A stretch of 64,000 nt of DNA from Erythrobacter sp. Lineage in GTDB: Bacteria > Pseudomonadota > Alphaproteobacteria > Sphingomonadales > Sphingomonadaceae. Below the pieces are notes generated by a model. It was not told where the DNA came from, ran no database searches, and saw only the letters and a list, made by a program, of their open reading frames with translations. The position numbers and the translations under genes are program-made. Positions 15,457 to 23,730 of this stretch are shown here, one piece after another. The first letter of the stretch is position 1. Each line of letters starts with the position of its first letter. The stretch covers positions 868,001 to 932,000 of the forward strand of contig CP073261.1 of the NCBI GenBank assembly GCA_019739335.1, given 5' to 3'.

Positions 15457-15852
15457 ATGACCCGCGAGGATTACGACCGCTACACCGCCGCTTTCAACGC
15501 GCGCGATTACGATGCGGTGTTCGATTTCTACGCCGGGGAGCCGGACCTCGCCTTCTTCGGCATATCCATCCGCACGCGCGAAGAGTTGCGGGCGTTCTAT
15601 ACCTTCCTGCATTCCTATGTCCGTGAGACCATCACCGTGGAGAAATTCGCCGCTTCGGACGAGCTGGCGGCGGTGGAGGGCGTGATCCGGGTCGAGGCTT
15701 TCCGCGACCTCACCCGCGAGGCGCTGGATGCGCAAGGTCTCCAGCAGTTCTTTCCGATTGCCGCGGGTGAAGTGCAGGAAATGCGGCAGTATATCCATTA
15801 CCATCTGGAGGGCGGCAGGATCAAAAGCGTCGGCTGTGCCATCGTCGCGTGA
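15457..15852 (+). CDS. SnoaL/NTF2-like protein
   Basis: A 131-residue protein with the NTF2-like plan: TREDYDRYTAAFNARDYDAVFDFYAG, then RTREELRAFYTFLHSYVRET, AVEGVIRVEAFRDLT and a closing strand QYIHYHLEGGRIKSVGCAIVA. ATG 15457 has AGGAGG four bases upstream. It is divergent from the other SnoaL-like gene across the operator at 15415. It is followed by the MetE-like gene after 53 bases, a gap that contains a second, different palindrome (15878-15897), so the downstream genes probably have their own control. The function is unknown. It belongs to a set of four SnoaL-like proteins in this window. Confidence 0.8.
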   Translation: MTREDYDRYTAAFNARDYDAVFDFYAGEPDLAFFGISIRTREELRAFYTFLHSYVRETITVEKFAASDELAAVEGVIRVEAFRDLTREALDAQGLQQFFPIAAGEVQEMRQYIHYHLEGGRIKSVGCAIVA

Positions 15853-15877
15853 CCGATCGAGAATTCATCCTTGCGGA

Positions 15878-15897
15878 TATTTCGTATATGTGAAATA
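15878..15897. promoter_or_regulatory. WATTTC-N8-GAAWTW operator, copy 1 (MetE-like/IclR unit)
   Basis: TATTTCGTATATGTGAAATA has perfect 6-base arms 8 bases apart and ends eight bases before the ATG of the MetE-like gene at 15906. Its reverse complement shares TATACGAA and the arms with the site at 23731-23750. The IclR protein encoded downstream is the suspected binder. Confidence 0.6.
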
Positions 15898-15905
15898 GCG
15901 CGGGA

Positions 15906-17033
15906 ATGATCAAGACATCCCACGTCGGCAGCCTTCCGCGCGGCCCCGAACTCGTGCCGCAGCTGCTCGCCCGCGACAAGGGGGAGCCCTATGACGAGGC
16001 CGAATTCGACCGGCTGGTGCAGGCGGCGATAGACGATGCCGTGGCCAAACAGGTCGCTGCGGGCGTCTCGGTGGTCAGCGACGGGGAAATCGGCAAGGTC
16101 GGCTATTCCACCTATATCATCGAGCGGCTGTCGGGCTTCGGCGGCCACACTCCGCGCAAGCCCGCAAAAGACCTCGCCGAAGTACCCGAACTGGCGCAGA
16201 AGCTTTCCCACATCATGGGCGCGCAGGAATTCACCCGCGCCTCGGCCATCGACAAGGTCGAACTGGTGAACCTCCAGCCGCTGCACGACGATATTCGCCG
16301 TTTCCGGCTGGCGCTCGACCGGCACGGCGAAGGCGTAGAATCCTTCATGAATTCGGCCAGCCCCGGCCTCATCACTGCCTTCCAGCCCAACCAGTATTAC
16401 CCCAGCCACGAAGCCTATCTCGCCGATCTGGTCACCGCGATGCGCCCGGAATACGAAGCGATTGCCGAGGCCGGGTTCCAGCTCCAGCTCGATTGCCCCG
16501 ATCTGGCGATGAGCCGCCACACCGGCTACCAGGACATGAGCGACAAGGAATTCATCACCGCGATCCGCGCCAATGTCGATGCGCTGAACGAGGCGACCGC
16601 GAACATCGCGCCCGAGCGGCTGCGGATGCACATCTGCTGGGGCAATTACGAAGGCCCCCACACTCACGATATCCCGCTGGAGGAGATCATGGACGTGATC
16701 CTCTCCGCCCGCCCCGCCACCATCCTGTTCGAAGCCGCCAATCCGCGCCACGAACACGAATGGGCGGTCTGGGCAAAGGCCGATCTGCCCGCAGAAAAAG
16801 TGCTCGCGCCAGGGCTGGTGGATACCTGTTCGAACTATGTCGAAACCCCCGAACTGATCGCCCAGCGGATCGAACGCTTTGCCGCCATTGTCGGCAAGGA
16901 CCGGGTGATCGCCAGCACCGATTGCGGCTTCGGCACCTTTGCCGGTTACGGCAAGATCGATCCGAAAGTGGCCTGGGCCAAGCTCGCCGCGCTGCGCGCC
17001 GGAGCCGATATCGCCGACGAGCGGATCGGCTGA
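15906..17033 (+). CDS. cobalamin-independent methionine synthase-like methyltransferase (MetE C-terminal domain only)
   Basis: A 375-residue TIM-barrel protein equal to the catalytic half of MetE. The zinc set is visible as His242 and Cys244 in MHICWGN, Glu276 in LFEAANP and Cys340 in STDCGFG, the H-x-C...E...C order of MetE. The N-terminal half of true MetE is absent. Stand-alone relatives transfer methyl or alkyl groups to thiols, including archaeal-type methionine synthases and coenzyme M transferases. Here it is followed within two bases by an IclR regulator gene, and its promoter shares a palindrome with the LigM/MetF region. It may therefore receive methyl groups released by aromatic O-demethylation. 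That link is inference; the thiol acceptor is unknown. Confidence 0.8.
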   Translation: MIKTSHVGSLPRGPELVPQLLARDKGEPYDEAEFDRLVQAAIDDAVAKQVAAGVSVVSDGEIGKVGYSTYIIERLSGFGGHTPRKPAKDLAEVPELAQKLSHIMGAQEFTRASAIDKVELVNLQPLHDDIRRFRLALDRHGEGVESFMNSASPGLITAFQPNQYYPSHEAYLADLVTAMRPEYEAIAEAGFQLQLDCPDLAMSRHTGYQDMSDKEFITAIRANVDALNEATANIAPERLRMHICWGNYEGPHTHDIPLEEIMDVILSARPATILFEAANPRHEHEWAVWAKADLPAEKVLAPGLVDTCSNYVETPELIAQRIERFAAIVGKDRVIASTDCGFGTFAGYGKIDPKVAWAKLAALRAGADIADERIG

Positions 17034-17035
17034 CG

Positions 17036-17797
17036 GTGGCGGGCGGGCCTCTTTCTCCGGCGGCCAGTTCCTCGGTCAAATCGGCCACCCGCACGCTCGA
17101 CATCATCGAATATGTGGTGGCGGCGGGCCGTCCGCTGGTGGCGCAGGAAATTGCCACTGCGCTCGGAATTCCCGTCTCCAGCCTTTCCTACCTGCTGGCC
17201 ACGCTGGTGGAGCGCAAATATCTGCAACGCGACGCGCGGCGCTATTCCGCCGGGCCGGGTCTGGCGCGGCTGCAAAGCCCGCGCGGCGGCTATAGCCTCG
17301 CTGAACGGGTGGCACCGCTGGTGCGCACACTACGCATCCAGCTGGACGAAACCACCAGCTTCTTCATCCGCCACGACTGGGAGATCGAAGCGCTGGTGAC
17401 CGAAAGTTCCGAGCAGGCCCTACGCTACTCCGTGCCAAGCGGCCAGCGGCTGCCGATGCACGCGCTCGCGGCGGGCAAGGCGCTGCTCGCCGCACTGCCC
17501 GATGACGAGCTGGACCGTTACTTCGCAGAAAGTACGCGTCAGGCCTTTACCGACGCGACTATCACCGAAGAAAAGGCCTTGCGCAAACAGCTCGGGCAAA
17601 TCCGCAAGACCGGCTTTGCCAGCACCGAGGATGAATTTTCGCGCGGGATCGTCGGCACGGCCCGGGTGGTGACGATTGACGGCATGCCCGTCGGTTCGTT
17701 GTCGGTAGCAGTGCCGAAGGTGCGCTACGATACTACGCTGGACGGGCGTATCTGCGACCTGCTCGACAAGACAGCGGCGCTGCTCGAAGAGGCATAG
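17036..17797 (+). CDS. IclR-family transcriptional regulator
   Basis: A 253-residue regulator. The N-terminal winged helix spans about residues 12-75: SATRTLDIIEYVVAAGRPLVAQEIATAL, then GIPVSSLSYLLATLVERKYLQRD. The ligand domain has LPMHALAAGKALLAALP, EKALRKQLGQIRKTGFA and the closing GTARVVTIDGMPVGSLSVAVP, typical of IclR. The GTG at 17036 starts two bases after the MetE-like stop, so the two are co-translated. Aromatic and carboxylic acids are common ligands. The palindromes at 15878 and 23731 are its likely targets, which would make it the controller of the one-carbon genes. A weak ribosome-binding site suggests dependence on coupling. Confidence 0.88.
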   Translation: MAGGPLSPAASSSVKSATRTLDIIEYVVAAGRPLVAQEIATALGIPVSSLSYLLATLVERKYLQRDARRYSAGPGLARLQSPRGGYSLAERVAPLVRTLRIQLDETTSFFIRHDWEIEALVTESSEQALRYSVPSGQRLPMHALAAGKALLAALPDDELDRYFAESTRQAFTDATITEEKALRKQLGQIRKTGFASTEDEFSRGIVGTARVVTIDGMPVGSLSVAVPKVRYDTTLDGRICDLLDKTAALLEEA

Positions 17798-17806
17798 CGC
17801 CAGGCC

Positions 17807-18448
17807 TCAGTCGTCGTCGCAGACAAGCTGGTCGAGATCCTGGCTGTTGGTGATGTTGTTGTTCTGCCGCCCGCGCACGTTGAAGGCGCTTTCGTGGGTA
17901 ATGGATTCGCTGATCACCATATAACCGGTGTCGACCAGCGGCTGGTAAGTGTAGGACACTTCCACGACCATCACCGCCGTGCCTTCGGACGAGGTGATCT
18001 GGTTCCCCGAACGCCCCATGCCATTGCGTAGCGAATTGTCATTGCGACCGTCGCCTTCCTCGCCATAGGCTGGCGCAACATCGAGATCACCCCAGCAGCG
18101 TTGCCAGTTGATCATCTGTCCCCGGTTACCACCATTACGGCCATTGGGTTGCAGCGAAGAAAGCACGATCCGACCGTTCTCTTCGAAATCGATCGGCTGA
18201 CCGATAACATCGGCCCCGGCGAACACTTCGTAGACATTGGCTTCGTCGATCCCGGTGGTCACGCGTCCGGCATTGTCCGCCACGGTCATGGCGATCTGGT
18301 TCACCCGCATGTGTGCAAGCGCGTAGTTTGCCAGTTCCAGGCCGCCAAGGATCAGCAGCAGCAGCACCGGTGCAGCGAAAGCGAATTCGATGAAGGCGAG
18401 GCCCTGCTGATCGCGGGCGAGGCGGCGCAGGAAGGGCATGGCGCGCAT
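17807..18448 (-). CDS. TadE/TadG-like envelope protein
   Basis: A 213-residue protein with a short basic N-terminus, the pilin-like segment QGLAFIEFAFAAPVLLLLILGGLELANYALAHMR (residues about 15-45; Glu5-like glutamate in IEFA) and a periplasmic remainder. This is the TadE domain found in minor pilins of Tad/Flp systems and in stand-alone envelope proteins. The ATG overlaps the stop of the previous gene (TGATG), so the three genes at 17807-20687 form one coupled operon. No tad secretion genes (tadA, B, C) are in the window, so the machinery must be elsewhere. Five or so internal NG-rich stretches (NGRNGGNRG) are unremarkable linkers. Confidence 0.82.
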   Translation of the reverse strand: MRAMPFLRRLARDQQGLAFIEFAFAAPVLLLLILGGLELANYALAHMRVNQIAMTVADNAGRVTTGIDEANVYEVFAGADVIGQPIDFEENGRIVLSSLQPNGRNGGNRGQMINWQRCWGDLDVAPAYGEEGDGRNDNSLRNGMGRSGNQITSSEGTAVMVVEVSYTYQPLVDTGYMVISESITHESAFNVRGRQNNNITNSQDLDQLVCDDD

Positions 18449-19080
18449 CACAAGGCTACTCCACACACGACCGGCGGAGTTGCCTGGGAACCCCATGGCT
18501 GGTTGCGCACAGCGGTTTCGGCACGCAGGACATATTCCGAACTGCCGCCAAGCAAGTTGGCCAGCGGTACCAGCGCTTCCATCGTCAGCGTGGCTTCGTA
18601 GAACACCACATCGTTCGATCCGCCACGACCTTCGCGCCCGGTGTCGAGGTCGAATTCACCATCCTCGTTGAGGTCGGAAAAGCAGTCACCATCTTCTTCA
18701 TCGTAGACACCGTCATTATCGTTATCGGTAACGAGTTTCTCCGGGTTGCCGATGCCGCTGAAGTCGTAGAAATTGCTCTGCGTAACTTCCAGCGTGTAGC
18801 CCGGCGTAGCGACAGGAGCGATCTGGCCTGTCATCGCGTCCTGCACCCGTTCTTCCAAGGTATCGCCTTCGCCGTTGAACTGCGGATTCTGCACCGACGC
18901 CGCGCGGGCGGCGTCGGTCAGCGCGCCTTGCAGCACGGCAGTGGCATAGCTGCGGTGGCCAAAATCGAACCCGGCCAGCAGGATCAGGATCAGCGGCGGC
19001 GCGACGAAGGCGAATTCGACAATCGTCGAACCGCGTTCGTCGCGCCCCATGGGCAGCTGTGAACGAAGCCGGAGGATCAC
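18448..19080 (-). CDS. TadE-like protein with acidic DxDxDG loops
   Basis: About 210 residues. The TadE segment ERGSTIVEFAFVAPPLILILLAGFDFG occupies residues 15-41. The outer part holds two acidic loops: TDNDNDGVYDEED (about 118-130) and DLNEDGEFDLD (136-146), of the DxDxDG calcium-binding type seen in EF-hands and thrombospondin type-3 repeats. I start at GTG 19080, which overlaps the stop of the upstream gene (GTGA); ATG 19050 is the alternative and would shorten it by ten residues. The stop overlaps the next ATG. It is likely a minor pilin-like subunit; calcium binding is inference from the loops. Confidence 0.8.
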   Translation of the reverse strand: MILRLRSQLPMGRDERGSTIVEFAFVAPPLILILLAGFDFGHRSYATAVLQGALTDAARAASVQNPQFNGEGDTLEERVQDAMTGQIAPVATPGYTLEVTQSNFYDFSGIGNPEKLVTDNDNDGVYDEEDGDCFSDLNEDGEFDLDTGREGRGGSNDVVFYEATLTMEALVPLANLLGGSSEYVLRAETAVRNQPWGSQATPPVVCGVAL

Positions 19081-20687
19081 CGGGTAAGCCTCAGGTTGCC
19101 GATGCCCTGGCCGATGGCTTCGAAGATCTGCTCCAGGTCCGAGCCGTCGCTGGTGTAGAAGTGCGCCGAACTGGTGGCGCAGGGTTCGACATCGTCGGTA
19201 TCGGTCACGTCGAGCGCGATGACCCAGATCGTGATCCCCATCTGCTTGGCCAGATCGCACGTCGCTTCGAAGCGAGCGATATGCTGGGCATCCTGGTCCC
19301 CGTCGCCCCGTGTTCGATCCTGATAGAGCTCGACCCCGTGCGCCGAATAGAGCCGGTCACCGGTATCGAGCATACCATCGGTCATGAACACGATGTGGGT
19401 GTTGACCGGTATCCCGTCGATTTCGGTGACATTGTCACCCTGATTGAAATTGTCGCCAGCAAAGAAGCCGGTGCGCGAGGCAAACCGGGTGCCCCAAAGC
19501 ATGCCGACATCGTGATAGGTGCCGCCGGTTACCCGCGCCGTGGCGGTGTTGATCGCGGCCTGGAACGCATCCTCGCCGTCGTATTCGGCCAGCCGCCGGG
19601 CTTCGGAAGGGCAGCCGACCTGGGACTGACCCTCCTGCACGCCCGGATCGTAACGGCCGAACTGTCTTGCAGTATCGTTGCCGCCATTGCTCGCGCGTTG
19701 GTCGATATCCTCGCGGGTCACGTAGTCGCGGATGATGAACTGCCCGGAAGGTGCGGGGTTCGATTCGTCGATGGTCGGTCGCTCCTCGATGCAGCCGTCG
19801 CCGCTGGTGCGGAAACCCTGCACGTTGCCGGGATAGAGACCGCTGGCATTGTTCCACGTCGAGTTGCTGATATGGACGGAACTCTGAACCCCCCTCACGT
19901 TATTGTTGTAGAGCGTGTAGTTGCTGCCCGCCACATAGCCCGGCTGCACATAGGTGGCCGAAGTGCGATTGCGGCAATTCCTCAGCGAATTGCGCCAGAC
20001 GTCGCAGAGCTGGTACGTCCAACTGGTCAGGTACAATTGATCGGTGAGGATATCGCGGTTGTCCAGGCTGCGCGCCACGTTGACGGTGTGCGAATAGGGC
20101 ACGATCCCGTAGCGAGTGATCGATCCGTCGTCCGACTCCATCGCCCGGAACAGCCCGATCGCCCCTTCGCGCAGCCGCTCGATCTTCGTACCCGCGCCAT
20201 TGCTGGGGGCGTCGTTCATCGAACCGGTCACGTCGAGCACCAGCACGATATCGTTGTGGCCCATGTCTTGTGTGGCGTCGCAATCGACCGAAATCGGGAT
20301 CTCGTCGATACCGATGATGCGCACCAGCGAAGTGGGGATGGTGGCGGTGGCAAGACCGTTGAGTTCGCCGGCGTTGTTTTCGTCCTGCTCCAGTTCGAAA
20401 GTCACCTCGGTCGAACCGGCAGTACCATCCGGGAAATTGAAGTCGAAGAACCGCTCGCCTTCGTCCTCGACGGACTGGTTGAAAGTCGTGCCAGTCATGC
20501 TTTGCCGCGCGCCAAGCACGGCCGAGTCGCAGGCGTTCTGCAACTTGCCGCGCGCCATGTAGACCACGCTCAGGTCCATTGCCGACCCAATCAGTGCGGT
20601 AAAGGCAACCATGGCGGCAGCGGACATGGCGAGCACGTTGCCCGCCGTGTCATCCCGCAAACGGGAGAAAAAACTGCTGCTCGACAT
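19077..20687 (-). CDS. TadG-like protein with von Willebrand A domain
   Basis: A 536-residue protein. The N-terminus has the TadG/Flp-type segment DDTAGNVLAMSAAAMVAFTALIGSAMDLS (about 12-40) and ARGKLQNACDSAVLGARQ. A von Willebrand A domain follows from about residue 145: DIVLVLDVTGSMND gives the metal-site aspartate and the TGS start, and HIVFMTDGMLDTGD a later strand. The end is TSSAHFYTSDGSDLEQIFEAIGQGIGNLRLTR, typical of this TadG class. The protein is anchored in the inner membrane and faces the periplasm. It heads a three-gene minus-strand operon with two TadE-like genes, all overlapping by one to four bases. Adhesion or surface-fibre anchoring is the usual suggestion. Confidence 0.88.
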   Translation of the reverse strand: MSSSSFFSRLRDDTAGNVLAMSAAAMVAFTALIGSAMDLSVVYMARGKLQNACDSAVLGARQSMTGTTFNQSVEDEGERFFDFNFPDGTAGSTEVTFELEQDENNAGELNGLATATIPTSLVRIIGIDEIPISVDCDATQDMGHNDIVLVLDVTGSMNDAPSNGAGTKIERLREGAIGLFRAMESDDGSITRYGIVPYSHTVNVARSLDNRDILTDQLYLTSWTYQLCDVWRNSLRNCRNRTSATYVQPGYVAGSNYTLYNNNVRGVQSSVHISNSTWNNASGLYPGNVQGFRTSGDGCIEERPTIDESNPAPSGQFIIRDYVTREDIDQRASNGGNDTARQFGRYDPGVQEGQSQVGCPSEARRLAEYDGEDAFQAAINTATARVTGGTYHDVGMLWGTRFASRTGFFAGDNFNQGDNVTEIDGIPVNTHIVFMTDGMLDTGDRLYSAHGVELYQDRTRGDGDQDAQHIARFEATCDLAKQMGITIWVIALDVTDTDDVEPCATSSAHFYTSDGSDLEQIFEAIGQGIGNLRLTR

Positions 20688-20844
20688 GACGTATCCCCAC
20701 CAATCCGGACCACTCGCCCGGAGATTAGATACGTATATGCCGCAGTAGGAATTAAACCTTGCCCACCAGTTAGGGTTAGCCGTTCGTTGAGCCGGTTGGT
20801 AAAGGGTGAATTAATTTTGCAGAATACCAGTTGTTTATCTGCGA
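20688..20844. other. AT-richer gap, probable promoter region of the Tad operon
   Basis: 157 bases noticeably richer in A/T than the surroundings (for example GAATTAATTTTGCAG and AGATTAGATACGTATATG). It lies between the start of the vWA gene and the stop of the next minus-strand gene. No hairpin or clear sigma-70 boxes could be fixed by eye. Confidence 0.35.
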
Positions 20845-21426
20845 TCACAGGTCGTCAAGGAATCCAGCATCGACTCGCGGGCGTTCGCTTTGCGTCTCGG
20901 CCTGGGGTTCTGCAGCTTCTTCAGCAGGGACTTCCTCCAACACCGGCGCCGGTAGAGAATCCGCCTCTGTCACCGCATTGTCGGAATCGTAGATGCGGCT
21001 GGCATCGAACGGCCCGATCCGGCTGCCCGGAGCCACCCGCACCAGCGGATAGGGGGCGAGGTCGGTGCCGACATAGGTCAGTTCGGCACGGTTTTCGGCC
21101 ACATGGCGGAAACGGAAGATGTCCGGCACCGCATTCGGGCGCGGGTCTTCGAAGCTGAGTTCGATCAGCCCGGCAAATTCCAGCGCCGCCATCGCTTCGA
21201 GCTCTTCCGATCCGGTGAGTTCCGCAAAGACCACGCCGTTGCTGCGGAAGCTGGCCGGACGGGTCCACGATCCCTGCCAATCACCGTCCGCGTCCTCTGA
21301 AATCTCGAAGATGAAGATCGTCGCGTCGTCGATGCGAAAGGCCCAGTGGCCGATCAGATCGTTGGCCAGCGCCTGCGCGGGAAGCGCGAACAAGGCGGCA
21401 AGCAGCAGGAGGAAGCGCAGGACCAT
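20845..21426 (-). CDS. secreted hypothetical protein
   Basis: A 193-residue protein I cannot assign. Residues 1-21 form a Sec signal (MVLRFLLLLAALFALPAQALA). The mature N-terminus NDLIGHWAFRIDDATIFIFEISED and GDWQGSWTRPASFRSNGVVFAELTG suggest a beta-rich, lipocalin-like or calycin-type fold measuring a small ligand; this is a guess from strand patterns. The C-terminal 45 residues are acidic and Ala/Glu/Pro-rich (EEVPAEEAAEPQAE) and probably disordered. I chose ATG 21426 because the hydrophobic core follows at once; the upstream in-frame ATG lacks a ribosome-binding site. It is the last gene after ligM on the minus strand, 96 bases away. Confidence 0.65.
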   Translation of the reverse strand: MVLRFLLLLAALFALPAQALANDLIGHWAFRIDDATIFIFEISEDADGDWQGSWTRPASFRSNGVVFAELTGSEELEAMAALEFAGLIELSFEDPRPNAVPDIFRFRHVAENRAELTYVGTDLAPYPLVRVAPGSRIGPFDASRIYDSDNAVTEADSLPAPVLEEVPAEEAAEPQAETQSERPRVDAGFLDDL

Positions 21427-21522
21427 TGCGCACACATGCCCCTTCACGCACCTGAAAGGCAAGCAAAAGGGGCGGCCCGCCAATGCGCGCCGCCCCTTCC
21501 GCCTCTCCCCAGGGGAATTGAA

Positions 21523-22950
21523 TCAGGTGTTGGCACCGACCCCCGTCGCGCGCCAGCTGTCCGCATAGGCGGTGCGGGCGACGTTCGAATAAGGAACGGG
21601 GCTGATCACCGCCTTGATCTGCGTCTGCACGTGCGGCTCGACCGTGGGCTTGGAGGTGCCGCCATCGGGTTCGCCCCAGACCAGCATCACTTCCTTGCCC
21701 ATTTCGACTTCGTCGGGATCGATCATCGCCAGCGTCAGCATCTTGCCCTCGTTCGACGAGTAGCCGACCCAGGTGGAAACGCCGATGAACTTGCCGTCCA
21801 CGGTGCGCACTTCGTCGAACGGATGCATCGCATAGACCGCGCTGGGGAATTCGAAGTACTTGGCCCGCTCGCCCTCGGCATAGAGCGAGGAGAGCACGCG
21901 CATCATATCCTCGTTGTCGAGCGCCAGCGTGACCTTCTGCTTGTGCTTTTCGCCTGCCATCCGCTCGAGCGCCTCGCGGCCGACGAAGTCATGGTCGAAC
22001 TTGACGATGTGGCCGTAGCCGATGTCCCACGGAGTGAGGTAATAGCCCTCGATGCTATCCGGCACGTAGGAACCGCCGATCGAGCACGTGCCCGCATAGC
22101 TCTTGCCCGAGGCCCAGGCGCGGAAGTCCTGCATCATCTGGCTGTCGCCGGTGAAGAAGGCCGGCAGCGGCGAAGGCAGCCAGCCCGATTCGAGTGTGTT
22201 GGACGAATAGGCGCGGCCACCGACCAGCGTCAGGCCGTGATCCTTGCCCGCTTCGACCAGCGCCGCATGGACGCCCTTGTAGTCCGCCCAGGGGCCGAAC
22301 AGCTCGTAACCCGGCTGCCCAGCCATGCCGTGACGCAGCGCGATCACGTCGTGGCCGGAAATGTCGATATGGGCCATGCTGAAGAACTTCAGATCGGGCG
22401 GGGTCTGGCCCATCGCCGCCTCGAGGATCTTCATCGCGTTCGGGCCCTGCAGCTGGAAGCGATAGTTCTTGCGCACGCCGTCGGTGCGCATCGCGGTGCG
22501 CTCGTCACGCTCGACGGTCACGTTCCACTTGCTGCCATCGGGTTTGGGATACTGGGCGTGGAATTCGACCCATTCGATCGCCGGAGCGCGGCCCACCAGC
22601 GAGAACTCCTCTTCAGCCAGGTAGAACAGGATCACGTCACCGATCACATAGCCTTCGGGGGTGACGGGCACATACTGCTTGGCCTTGTTCACCTGGTAAT
22701 TCTTGAAGCTGTTGATCGCGGTATATTCGAGCAGCGCCATTGCTTCGGGTCCGCGCACATAGAGCTCGACCATGTGATAGGACTGGTTGAACAGCACTGC
22801 GCTCTTGGCCCAGGCGGCCTGCTCGTTGCGCCAGTTGGTATATTCCGCCGGCACGCCCGGATAGGCGTTGGGGCCGGTCTGCTGGTTGCGCAGGAAGTGG
22901 ACAACGTCGCTCTGGGCATCGAGCTTTTCTTGCAGGGTCTGGTCACTCAT
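21523..22950 (-). CDS. ligM: tetrahydrofolate-dependent aromatic O-demethylase, LigM/DesA type
   Basis: A 475-residue GcvT-like aminomethyltransferase-family protein, close in length to LigM of Sphingobium SYK-6 (471) and shorter than DesA. Landmarks are NAYPGVPAEYTNWRNEQAAW near the start, GRAPAIEWVEFH, GQPGYELFGPW and GGRAYSSNTLESGW. Tyr30, Arg121 and Tyr248 fall within one residue of the LigM residues I remember as important (29, 122, 247). It should move the methyl of vanillate, 3-O-methylgallate or a related methoxy-aromatic acid onto tetrahydrofolate, giving protocatechuate or gallate and 5-methyl-THF. The hydrolase gene lies 45 bases upstream, and metF plus two folD genes diverge beyond it, a complete methyl-recycling set. 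Substrate choice between vanillate and others is open. Confidence 0.87.
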   Translation of the reverse strand: MSDQTLQEKLDAQSDVVHFLRNQQTGPNAYPGVPAEYTNWRNEQAAWAKSAVLFNQSYHMVELYVRGPEAMALLEYTAINSFKNYQVNKAKQYVPVTPEGYVIGDVILFYLAEEEFSLVGRAPAIEWVEFHAQYPKPDGSKWNVTVERDERTAMRTDGVRKNYRFQLQGPNAMKILEAAMGQTPPDLKFFSMAHIDISGHDVIALRHGMAGQPGYELFGPWADYKGVHAALVEAGKDHGLTLVGGRAYSSNTLESGWLPSPLPAFFTGDSQMMQDFRAWASGKSYAGTCSIGGSYVPDSIEGYYLTPWDIGYGHIVKFDHDFVGREALERMAGEKHKQKVTLALDNEDMMRVLSSLYAEGERAKYFEFPSAVYAMHPFDEVRTVDGKFIGVSTWVGYSSNEGKMLTLAMIDPDEVEMGKEVMLVWGEPDGGTSKPTVEPHVQTQIKAVISPVPYSNVARTAYADSWRATGVGANT

Positions 22951-22994
22951 CGTCAGGTCCTCTCTAGGGGATTGTTCGGATTGTCTCGAAAATG

Positions 22995-23708
22995 TCAGTC
23001 GGCTGGTTCGGCGAGCCAGTCGGCAATCGCGGCGTTCACCGCATCGGGCGCTTCCAGCGTAATCATGTGACCGGCCCCCGGCACGATCACCAACTGCGAA
23101 CCGGGAATGGCAGCGGCAATCGCCTCATGCTGCGCGGGCGGGGACCAGCGGTCCAGCTCGCCGGTCATCACCAGCACCGGGCCGGTCAGCCCGGCCAGCA
23201 GGTGCTCGAACGGCGGGCGGGCGAGCAGCGCCCTGATCTGCGCATCGAACATCGCCTGACCCTTGGACAGGCACATGTCGCGCATATCAGCATAGATCGC
23301 CGTCTCGCGGTTGGCATCGGCCACCATCGGCGGCAACCAGTGATCGACCAGCGCGGTATAGCCGTGATCGTAGCCGATCTGCTGGAGCGCGGCGCGCTTT
23401 TCCGCTTCGCCTTCTGCCAGCGGATGAATGCCTGTGGATACCAGTGCCAGTCGCCGCACCCGTTCGGGAGCGATCCGCACGATCTCCATCGCCACGCGTC
23501 CGCCCATCGAATGGCCGAACACGTCGAACCGCTCGGCCCCGGCAGCATCCGCCTGCGCCAAAGCGACCCGCGCCATGTCGGTCAGCGAATCGGCCATGCC
23601 GTAGCCGTCCACCGCCACGCTGCCCGGAAACGCACGCAGTTGCGGCGCATAGACGCGCGAATCGCAGATCAGGCCAGGCAGAAACATCAGCATTGGTGCA
23701 GGGTTCAC
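22995..23708 (-). CDS. alpha/beta hydrolase
   Basis: A 237-residue alpha/beta-hydrolase. The nucleophile elbow is GHSMGG with Ser67, the acid is Asp186 in GELDRWSPP and the base His214 in PGAGHMITLEAP. The oxyanion strand is MLMFLPGLICDSRVY. It has no signal, so it is cytoplasmic. The GTG at 23708 is the furthest start; an ATG a few codons later (MLMFLPG) is as likely, and no convincing ribosome-binding site separates them. It precedes ligM by 45 bases in the same direction, and the metF gene diverges on the other side. An esterase or lactonase acting on an aromatic ester or a ring-cleavage lactone would fit the neighbourhood, but the substrate is unknown. Confidence 0.82.
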   Translation of the reverse strand: MNPAPMLMFLPGLICDSRVYAPQLRAFPGSVAVDGYGMADSLTDMARVALAQADAAGAERFDVFGHSMGGRVAMEIVRIAPERVRRLALVSTGIHPLAEGEAEKRAALQQIGYDHGYTALVDHWLPPMVADANRETAIYADMRDMCLSKGQAMFDAQIRALLARPPFEHLLAGLTGPVLVMTGELDRWSPPAQHEAIAAAIPGSQLVIVPGAGHMITLEAPDAVNAAIADWLAEPAD

Positions 23709-23730
23709 TCAGTTTATTCGCGCTCTTGAA

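Noticed and set aside
19059..23070. Two very long plus-strand frames (699 and 574 codons) over the TadG, secreted-protein and ligM genes
   Set aside because: They are antisense to recognisable genes and span their boundaries; composition is typical of shadows.
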